Assembly: GCA_038502055.1 (NCBI GenBank)
Contig: JAXRKN010000038.1
Location: 4,960,001 to 5,024,000 of the forward strand
DNA from: Tanytarsus gracilentus
Lineage: Eukaryota > Arthropoda > Insecta > Diptera > Chironomidae
Direction: 5' to 3'
Length of the DNA stretch: 64,000 nucleotides
Part shown: piece after piece, positions 53,001-61,933 of the stretch
Layout: the number at the start of each line of letters is the position of its first letter
How positions within the stretch are numbered: position 1 is the stretch's first letter
Position numbers and translations under genes: made by a program
The notes under the pieces: generated by a model
Database searches by the model: none
The model's input: only the letters and a program-made list of their open reading frames with translations
What the model was told of the DNA's origin: nothing

Positions 53001-56000
53001 CAACTAATGCAGCTTTCAAGAGTTGAAAAATTAATTTGAAATTAAAGTTCACTTCACACACAGTGAGAGTGCAGAACAGCATCAAGTGGTGCTTTTTAAC
53101 AGAATTAATGATGGAAAACGAAGAAAGTTGGGGGTTATTTGGTATTGATTGAACTAATTAACAAACTATATATGTGAAGGTTACAAAGTTCAAAAAAGAA
53201 TGACGGTGAGAGTGCTTGAGGGCAGGTGTTGAATCACTTTTAAGTTATTGTAGTTTGCGGAAGTGGCGATAAGTGAACAGCAGATGGGGAATGAAAAATG
53301 TCTGAAATTTCGATGAAATTTAATTAACAAGCTCGTGATGATTTAATTGAATCACTTCCTCTCTCTCTTCCTTCTCGAGGGCATATCGACGTCAACTGCG
53401 ATATGATGAAAAACGTGAGAGTTGAGCGGGTGCGGCAAGGGAAAAAGTGAAGAGAAAAAAACTTTTAAATTTTATTTCATTTTTATGCAGCGCACGAGAG
53501 ACTAAAAAGAGCGTTGAAAATTGAAAAAATGTTTTTAATTAATTGAAGCCAATGTGAATTGAATGAAAGAATGTCCAATTGATCAAATTATTTGATTCGG
53601 CATGCAAACACATGCAAAGAAAGGCGAGAAGCTACCGAGAGGGAAAATTAATTGGATTTTCATTTGGAATAAAATGCTCAAGCAATTTCATGAAATATTC
53701 AGCAAATATACAAAAAAGCTCCACTGTCGTCATCGATAGTGTGCACACTAAACTTAACAGATTGCTTTTCGCCCTCTCTATTAGAAATAAATTGAAATCA
53801 CGAGGGAGAGAGCGATTGACGGAAAAATCGCGCTGGTTGTTTGCAGAATGTTCATTAAAAATTTTCTCTCTATACTCCATTCACGTTATTTTCCTCATAA
53901 TCTCACCCACGCTATTTCAATTGACATTTGCTGGAAAAACGAGTGTCGTTAGAAGGAAACCTGATAGTGTGTGAGATTTAGACGAGTGTCCTTTATGGAC
54001 GTTGAAATGATTAAGAGCTATTGAATTTCAGTTAGTACACCGAGAAGATTTTTTGCTGAACAAGCATGGATTAAAATGAAAAAGTATAGATTTTTTGAAT
54101 CGAAAACTATTAAGTATACTTAAAGTAAATTTTTTATGAATTTACTTTTTAAATTTCTAGTTTACGAAAGAGTGCTTAAGTGATATGAAATCAAATTCTC
54201 TCTGATTCGAGATCGAATATTATTGTGTGTAAGTGAAGGAAGAAATGAGCTTAAACAAAATTTCCATTACAGAAAGTTCAAAACCAATGTAAATGAATTC
54301 CTGGAAAAAGAGAAAGTGCAAGATGTTTGTGCATTTTAATATTTTGGAATAAATTCAAAAAAAATCTTTGAATTGCGATAAAAATTTGTAACGGCTTTAA
54401 AGTTTTCAAAACTTGAAGTAAAGCTTTGAGCAAGCTCTTGGTTCTTTCTCCTTCTTCATGTGAATTCAATACCTTTTCTAAAAGGCTCAATAATTGGTTG
54501 CGCTCCATTTAAATGATACGAGAAATCCTCTTACAAAATTCTCCTTTTTCTATTCAATCCATTATGTTCGCTCAGTGCAATTTTCACAATCTAAAATCGG
54601 CTTAGCACTACCAGAAATGAGAAATTCAACCCATTTCGTTTGACCCATTACGAAAGCATAATTTTCCATTATCTCTGTGCTTTCTAGTCGAGAAAGTTTC
54701 TGATGATGCCTGGCTCTCCGAATCCAAAAATTCTACCACCATCATCATTGTCTATCGTCTTCTTCCGGAACATTACGATAAAACATAATCCGATATCCCC
54801 TCTTTTGCAAATTAACAATGCCAAATGTCGTTTAATGTAATTAAGGATTTTACGCTATACATAGCAAAAAATAATCAATTAGTTCTACGGTGAAACAAAT
54901 CACTTAAATCTATCTGATCTGAGATGGGTAATTTTAAATTCTCATAGACTTTTAATTGTTCACTGAATATTGATTTAAGTAAGAAAAAGTTTTTTTTGTG
55001 GGATAAAATAATTTTGAATTGAATGAGAAGAGAAAGTTCAAAAAAATCAAATTAAATCTTTAGTTTTCTGTCGTAAAAATAATATTGGGAATTTTTCCAA
55101 GAGGGAATAATTTAAACACTTTTTGAATTTTGAATATAAAATTATTTTAATTACTTTAACAATTTCAAAGCGTTGAATTGTTCTGTGAAATTAAGAAGAA
55201 GTGATTAATTTTCTTGAAAGACTTTTGTCTCGGAATTTTTCATCTCTGGATTCTTTGATGTTAATTGATGGTTTCATAGCAACTTCTTTCACCTTTAATT
55301 TATTAAATTATAAACTTAAAGTAAACTTCGCTTAAAAAATAATTATTTTTGGTGAAAATCCTACATAAATTTATTTTTTTAATTGACACAACAAATCAAC
55401 TAATTTGCAGGCATGCTAAAATCACAGAATCATCGAACTAAATTGCCAATTTACCTCCCCTCTAATCCGAGATGTTTCAATGTCACATTTCGAAAATCCC
55501 TCCTTCGATTTATTGCCAAATATAATTCTGGAGCGAACTCAAACAATGTTTCGCCGATGTGCAATTTATTGTTGCCAAAAATTGTGATTTGTATGTCTAG
55601 CGAAAAATAATGTCAATTTTTTCGAATTGATTTCGATAAAATATTTTAATGCTTGCAAGAATGAGTGGGTGTATTTTTTTTTCATAGACTTTTTAAATAA
55701 TTCCCTTGCAGTTAAATTTTAAAACATCAAAGATAATTGCAAACATATTATAATAAATAAAGTATGAAAATATGTAAATAAAATTGATATTTTGATTCAA
55801 AATAATTAAAGCTTTGATTGATCATGCGAAATTCATTAAAATATAAAATATTCGCCCTTGGCATTTCATAAAATGACGTCATGAAAATAATTTTCAATTA
55901 AAATTTGCATAATGCTTCTTTTGCTGTAAAATGCCTTTTTAAGTCATCAATTTACATATTGGTAAAAAATAAAAATTCAGTGTGAAAAAATTCCATCGAG

Positions 56001-56397
56001 ATTCCAGAAAATCAATAAACGACGATATCGATGCATATAAATTTTCGCTATCTAAATACATAAAAAATATTTTATTTTCTTCTTCGCTTTTATTGATTTA
56101 TGTACGTAAATTTTCATACATTATTGTTCTTTTGAAATGATATCGCATGTGCACAGACTGTGACTTGAAACAAAGCCAAGAAAGAAAATTGAGGAAAGAA
56201 GAAGAATGAGGAAGAAACTTTCTTTCCGTTCTCTCGCTATGGATGAGTTTTAAGTTATGTAAAAAAGCTCCAGCTGGCGCTTTTTGCAATATTCTCATGA
56301 GTGTCGAGAACGTAATGATTAAATTCTTCCCATATCTCTTTTATCAATTTACACAATTTGCGTTGAATTTCATTCGCACTCATCTCAAGCGTGAGCA
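50073..56397. other. intergenic region upstream of the 4-Ig gene
   Basis: No gene is supported. A short (GGT)5 run lies at 51107-51121 and an extremely AT-rich stretch at 51330-51530. The longest open frame, 53579-53974 (131 codons), has no recognisable domain and is discussed among the rejected items. The final kilobase would contain the regulatory region of the 4-Ig gene; I see no perfect NF-kB-type site in it. Confidence 0.5.
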
Positions 56398-56426
56398 TAT
56401 AAATGATAGACACACAAAACTCAATT
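56398..56426 (+). promoter_or_regulatory. candidate TATA box and initiator of the 4-Ig gene
   Basis: TATAAA at 56398-56403 is followed by the initiator-like TCAATT (56421-56426), placing a start at about 56423, 25 bases downstream. This would give a 150-base 5' UTR before the ATG at 56573. The motifs are short, so this is tentative. Confidence 0.4.
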
Positions 56427-56572
56427 ATTATACTTCCGTAGATAAATTGAGAAATTTTTATATAAATGTACATGCGAAATATTTTTGTGCGCTCTCACTT
56501 GCTCGCAATGTGTGCAAAAATTCACTTTCATTTCATTTTCATCACTGTCACCGTGCGGATCAGAGTCACAGC

Positions 56573-58081
56573 ATGCAGAAGTCAGTGCATCTGCTCGTTT
56601 TATTACTTGCATTAATCCATTCCACAGCGTCATTACCACCGTATATAATCAAGCAGCATGACGCGAGAGAAGTGCTCTTTAAAATTACATCAAAAGGCAA
56701 CCATCCTCGTCCATTCTCACTGCTTTGTGAGGCGAAAGGAGATCCACCGCCCAAGTGAGTACTTTAAATGCATGTCACTAGCACAAAAATGCTGACATTA
56801 AAATTCACAAAGAGATGACACGAAAGCTTTTTTTAAAAAAATTTAAAATCTTAAAATACGTTATAAAAATTAAAACAAATTAAATAAATTTCAAATCTTC
56901 GTGTCTTGCTCCATTCCACTGGACATTAAACTCAATTTACTTTTGTTGTCACCGTAAAAAAATTATACAGATACCGATGGACGAAGGACGGCGAGCAAAT
57001 GAATATTACAGCGGATGATAATAGAATAATAATGGCCATGGACAATGGTACGTTGACATTTCGTGTGCCAGAAGTGAATGATGAAGGCATCTATCAGTGT
57101 TTTGCTAAAAATAAACACGGCTTTGCATCTTTTCCACCGCTAACTGTGAAGAAAACTTTCTTAGAGAGTTTTAAAGATGATTCGATGAGTATTTTGGAGA
57201 CTCGCGAAGGAGTTCCGTTGAAACTCGAGTGCAAAGCACCAAATGGCTATCCAAAACCAATCGTCTACTGGATGATTCAAACTCAGAGCGGTGAACTTCA
57301 TCCAATCGAGGACTCGCGTAAAGCTTTCGATCCGGAAGGAAATTTATGGTTTTCTCGCGTGACTGCTGACGATGCACTCAAAAATGCATACTACACATGT
57401 GCCGCCACATCATCGTTCCTCAACGAGTACAAGCTGGGCAAACGTGTGCAGTTAAAAGTCATTCGTGCGGAGGAAGATGCAATGACTCCGCTTAATTTCA
57501 CTAGCATTATGCAATATGTCTCTCCACCACATGTTGTCGCTCTGCGCGGTCAAAGGACTGAATTATTTTGCATTTATGCATCATCGTACGCTTTGAATGT
57601 GAGCTGGAGTTTAAACGGCTCAGAGATAAATTACGATAAGCGTGTGCTCGAGAAGAATTTTGGCAAATCACTTTTAATTCGTGACACTCGTGTTGAAGAT
57701 CGAGGCACATATAAATGTGATGTCTTGGCTCTGTCAGACGAGGATGAAATTCTTCGAAATCAGTCATCATTAATAACGCTCGATGTTCTTGCTGCACCAT
57801 ATTTCATATCACGTCCATTGTCACAGACAGTTGCAGAAAACGAGACAAGTGTCGTTGAGTTCTCATGTGAAATTCGCGGCATACCCGAGGCGACAATTGA
57901 GTGGACGCACAATGGAAAACAGCTACAGCTCTCCGAAGAGAGATTGAGCGTATTAAACAATAAATTGACAATTAAGGATTTAATTAAAAGAGATGGCGGT
58001 AATTACGGCTGTAATGCGACGAGCAAATTGGGCTTTGCATATCTCGATTTCTATCTCGACATTGTTAAAAAGCTAAATTAA
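56573..58081 (+). CDS. secreted four-Ig protein, neuroglian-like with hemolin architecture
   Basis: Two exons, 56573-56754 and 56971-58081, give 430 aa. The ATG was chosen because it begins a clear signal peptide (MQKSVHLLVLLLALIHSTAS); the open frame extends 110 codons further upstream without one. Four I-set Ig domains follow, with Cys pairs 52/104, 148/204, 261/310 and 360/408. Tell-tale segments such as GYPKPIVYWMI, DPEGNLWFS, NEYKLG, and GNYGCNATSKLG at the end of Ig4 are typical of the first four Ig domains of neuroglian/L1-CAM. The protein stops 20 residues after the last Cys. There is no Ig5-6, fibronectin III, transmembrane or ankyrin-binding tail. A stop after Ig4 is exactly the plan of hemolin, the secreted lepidopteran immune protein derived from the same family. 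I infer a horseshoe-shaped secreted adhesion or pathogen-surface-binding protein. Its function is untested. It could instead be a secreted antagonist of homophilic neuroglian adhesion. Confidence 0.92.
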
Positions 58082-58263
58082 ATTGAGCGATGCGAAAAGA
58101 AGAATTCTATTCTAGGCGGAGAAAAGGAAAAATTACCTTTTTTAATGAGGAAAAGGGAAGTTGTTAATTAAGTAGTAATAGAGAATTTATAAGTTGTTAA
58201 GTGGGCAATTTAAGTCAATTTTTATATATTTTTTAAATGTAAATTAGAGTGAAATTTTTTTTA

Positions 58264-58273
58264 AATAAATAAA
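58264..58273 (+). terminator. overlapping AATAAA polyadenylation signals of the 4-Ig gene
   Basis: Two overlapping AATAAA hexamers (58264-58269 and 58268-58273) lie about 185 bases after the stop codon and are followed by GTGTGCGTTG, a plausible GT-rich downstream element. Confidence 0.6.
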
Positions 58274-58733
58274 AGTGTGCGTTGCAATTTTAATATTGTT
58301 TAAATGATTTTTTAGGATTCTTCGTAAATTATGTCACATCTTTTTGTAAAGATAAAGAAAAATCTTTGTGACACTGAAAAAATGAAATGAAAATAAAAAT
58401 GAGCAAAATTTAAATATTTTGCATGACGTAATTTAAGAATAACCCCACAAAAATTTAAAAATTTATTTTCCAATCACCTCAACATAAAACATGATTTTGA
58501 AACATCAAAAAACAGCTCTGAAAAATTCAAACCACTCTTGCATTTATTTACTATCAACTGCGCATGATCAAAATCGCTTTGTCAGTCCCTTCGTCAGCGT
58601 AAAAAAACTTGATGACGACATAAAAGAAAACTTTCAACATATTTTACTTCTTTTGATTCCAGCTCTAAATATTTTCTTTGCTCGAAAGTTTAGAGGTGAA
58701 ATGTGAAAGATTTTTACAAAAAGTCAATTTTAA
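58274..58733. other. spacer between the 4-Ig gene and the RUNDC1 gene
   Basis: 460 bases of AT-rich sequence that must contain the promoter and 5' UTR of the RUNDC1 homologue. I see no clear TATA box. A 71-codon open frame at 58491-58706 has no recognisable features. Confidence 0.5.
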
Positions 58734-60995
58734 ATGGCGTTAGAGGTTGCATGTGCAATGGAGGAGGTGGGAAAGATCGAGGAAAATGGAAAATGTGACG
58801 AGAATGGAGAACATTTTTTCGTGAAAGAGAATGGAGAGAAAGTTTTCTTCGATTATGATAATTTGGACAATAAATCCATGGATTTTGAAATGAGCTTTAG
58901 TGAAAATGGAGAATATGATGAAAACTACGAGAGAAATCATATGGAGAGGTGAGAAAAACTTTGTTTTATCAAAAATAAATTCAAAAATTATTTATTTCAG
59001 TGAATCCAGTAGAATTCAAGCATTGGAGGAGGAGCAAGAGACACTCTTATCATCTCTCATGGCTCTGACGTCTCATTTTGCTCAAGTGCAGTTTCGACTC
59101 CATCAAATTGTAGAAGCGCCCGAAACGGACCGTAACATACTGCTTAAAAAACTCGAAGACTTTGCTGACCGAGGCATACCGCAGCCAAATGAAATTGGCA
59201 CTCGCAACATTCTCTCGAAAATGGATTGTCAAAAAATGCGACAGCAAGAATTAATTGAGCAACTTAAAACGCAATTAGATGACTTGGAGAAGTACGCTTA
59301 TGAGACGGGTGAGCCCGTATTGCCACAAGCCATAATGATGGAGAGACAAAAGATAATAATTGATGAGTTGAAGCAGAAAATGAATTTAAACTTTAATGAA
59401 CTTGACTTGCCGGAGCTTTCACCCGATGAGCTTCGAAATCACGTAGATGCAGCCATCGGAGAGTTTGTGAGTCCTCTTAAGATGAAAGAACAACTTGTGG
59501 CACAGCTCAAGACGCAAGTTAATGATCTCGAACGATTCATAAAGTTTCTTCAAGTCGAAAAGGGTGAAAGGAGAAAAATATTGAAGCAGCAACTGCTCAA
59601 GCGGCAAAATTGTACCGAAGCAGATTTACATAATCAATCATGTAACTGTAATTTTGAGGAGAAGAATTCGACAATTGCTGCAATCGGATCAAGTAATCGA
59701 AGGAGAAGGTAAACAAGCAAAAGATTCATAAATTTTTATTTCTTTCTAAAAATAAATTTTTCTATTCAGCGAAAGCGAAGCGAAAAAAGCTTCACCGCCC
59801 ACGTCAACATCATCAGCGACTTTTCCCACGCAAATTGGCCTGGGAGATAAGCTTTTTCAAATGTTTAATAAAGCCTCGACTATCTTTCATATTTTTGCGC
59901 TGTCACAGTTTGGATGTGCGAGTCAAAATGGCCGTAACTTCAAGAGAAATGTATTGAAAAAGACGACACGTGGCAATCATTGGGGTGACACGAGGGCAAA
60001 GCTAGAAGTCGATATCCAAGAAATTCTTGCACTTACGAAAGTCATCGGCATGACTATCGAGAAGGAAAATCAAAAATTGAATGAAACCGACGCAGAGACT
60101 GAAGATGACGACGTGTTTGACGAGGGAAAAACAAAGCCATCGACAGCAGTTGCAACAAGAAAACAAAGTCGTTACCGATCAAATTCCTCGTCATCATCAA
60201 CCTTACCCCAGTCGTGTTATAGTTACACAATACAATCTAAATCCGATGAGCTCAAATCGCTCAACATTGAATTAATTACCTTAGTTAGAAAAAAGTTCGC
60301 CGTAACCCTTCAGAAACTCATTCAACATGGACTTCGAAGTGTGAGAGAGTCTCGACATCTAGTGCCATTCATAGGATGCTTTTATAATAATAACTTCCAA
60401 ATGAACAAACAAGAACGAGAGTATCCCGAAGAGGACATAAAAGACATTCATGCATGGGAATTAATTCTCGAATATTATCACCTCAAGAATGGAGATTTTT
60501 ACACCGAAACTGCAGCACAGAAACTCTCGCAGAGCTTCAATCTCGACATTGGCGATGGACTGAGTTCGAATAAGCAGGTAAGTCAATGGAGTCGAGATTA
60601 AATGATTAAAAATTAATGAGTTTTACTTTTTTTGCAGACTTTACTTCTTGCAATTAGAAACATTATTAATCTCCATAGTCCCTATAAGCGAAGCTACAAT
60701 TCACATTTTAAGGCTTTTGTTTGTGCAGGATTAAAGTGAGTTTCTTTCTCATCAAATATTAACAAAATTGCTCAACTCTTTCCTCTCCAGCTCCCACAAA
60801 CTCGTTCAGTGGCTTAATCTGATTTTCCAGTGTCATGAACTCGTGTCAACATACTACACCTCATGGAGCTATGTCGCTCAAACTGGCTTTCGAGATGCAC
60901 TCAAGGCCATTGACCAGCTCACGAGATTTGAGTTTTATGATTTGCCGGTAGATCTTGCGATTAGAAATTTAGCGAACATCAGAGATGTCTTTTAG
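58734..60995 (+). CDS. RUNDC1: RUN domain-containing protein 1 homologue
   Basis: Exons 58734-58948, 59001-59708, 59770-60577, 60638-60735 and 60791-60995 have GT..AG borders and 52-61 base introns. They sum to 2034 nt, giving 677 aa. Residues 1-70 are acidic with repeated E-N-G motifs. About 73-300 is strongly helical and coiled-coil-like (for example IQALEEEQETLLSSLMAL, and two related LIEQLKTQLDDLEKY / LVAQLKTQVNDLERF segments). A second conserved block follows at about 330-410, then an acidic/Ser-rich linker. The RUN domain lies from about residue 470 to the end (VRKKFAVTLQKLIQHGL, LVPFIGCF, AWELILEYY, FKAFVCAGLN, WLNLIFQC, YYTSWSYV). Length and order fit animal RUNDC1; the fly orthologue is a single-copy gene. 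RUN domains commonly bind small GTPases or their effectors. Vertebrate RUNDC1 has been linked to p53 signalling and autophagosome fusion. Expected to be cytosolic; no signal peptide or membrane segment is present. Confidence 0.93.
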
Positions 60996-61863
60996 AGTGA
61001 ATTGTAATAGATTTTGTAAGTGATAATCAGGATACAATGCAAATGCCACAAATGGATACAGAAAAACTTTTGAAGGACTAAAATACGGAAGTTTATGTGT
61101 CCATTGTGATGTAAATGATTTTAGATAACCTAATACTATATATCAGAACAATTCAATTAAATTTATTATGCGTATTTTACACAAAGTATATATGATTACT
61201 GTTAAACTATACAAAAGGAAAGTTAGCGGAAAGTGTTAGGTGAAGGAAAATCTCTATAATTAGCCCAAAATGGCAAGACTTGAAGTGAAGTTCCTCATTA
61301 GCTTCATACATCAACTCTTAAAATATATTTAACCGTAATAACCCCTGGAATGATTGTATGAAACACTTTTTGATGCCCTCCTGGTCGTGTTTAAGAAATG
61401 TGGGGCAAAAAAATGTTGATAAAGCAGAGCTTTTCTCATTAAACTCAAATTTATGAAGAAAACTTCAATCATTGGCGCTAAAAATATTAACATTGCAATT
61501 TTAATCGGCGAGTTCTAAGTAAATATCATTCCTGTAAAATTTGTAAATAAAATCAAACCGCTGAAAAATAAAATCAAAATTTACTGCAGAGAGATTTTTT
61601 GGCTTTTATTAAAATAATTCTTAATTTCAACTCAGAAAAATATTTTTTAAACAACGTGGATCAATTTAATTCGCAGACTTTATTAATATTTGTTCAGTTG
61701 CAGTCCCGGATCTCAATTTAAAATGTTCTAGTAAGGAGTTAATTAAGATGGAAAAATAAGTTTGTTTGTCATTTAATTGTTAAATCTTTTGCGCATGTGA
61801 TTAATAATTATTTTTCTCATCTGAAGATCTGTTTCTGATGTCAGTTGAAGAAAAACAGAACTT
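60996..61863. other. 3' UTR of the RUNDC1 homologue and intergenic spacer
   Basis: AT-rich sequence after the RUNDC1 stop. The clearest AATAAA signals are at 61546-61551 and 61567-61572, giving a 3' UTR of about 560 bases. I see nothing else before the next promoter. Confidence 0.5.
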
Positions 61864-61892
61864 TTTATAGCTACTTGAAGAAATTTTCAGTT
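61864..61892 (+). promoter_or_regulatory. candidate TATA box and initiator of the lectin-repeat gene
   Basis: TTTATAG-type sequence at 61864-61870 precedes a perfect arthropod initiator TCAGTT (61887-61892) by the usual distance. The implied start near 61889 leaves a 45-base 5' leader before the ATG at 61934. A compact TATA+Inr promoter suits a strongly expressed, tissue-specific secreted-protein gene. An alternative TCAGTT lies at 61841-61846 without a TATA box. Confidence 0.45.
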
Positions 61893-61933
61893 TTAATTGA
61901 GATCTTAAGAAATTAAGACGTGAAAAAAGTGAA

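Noticed and set aside
53579..53974. 131-codon open frame upstream of the 4-Ig gene
   Set aside because: Longest frame in the intergenic region, but it has no recognisable domain and no start context, and an 82-codon frame lies antisense to it. Likely chance.
56243..56572. 110-codon upstream extension of the 4-Ig reading frame
   Set aside because: It would bury the clear signal peptide at 56573, and it overlaps the candidate TATA box and 5' UTR.
58491..58706. 71-codon frame before the RUNDC1 start
   Set aside because: No motif, and no splice that would add it to the RUNDC1 protein.
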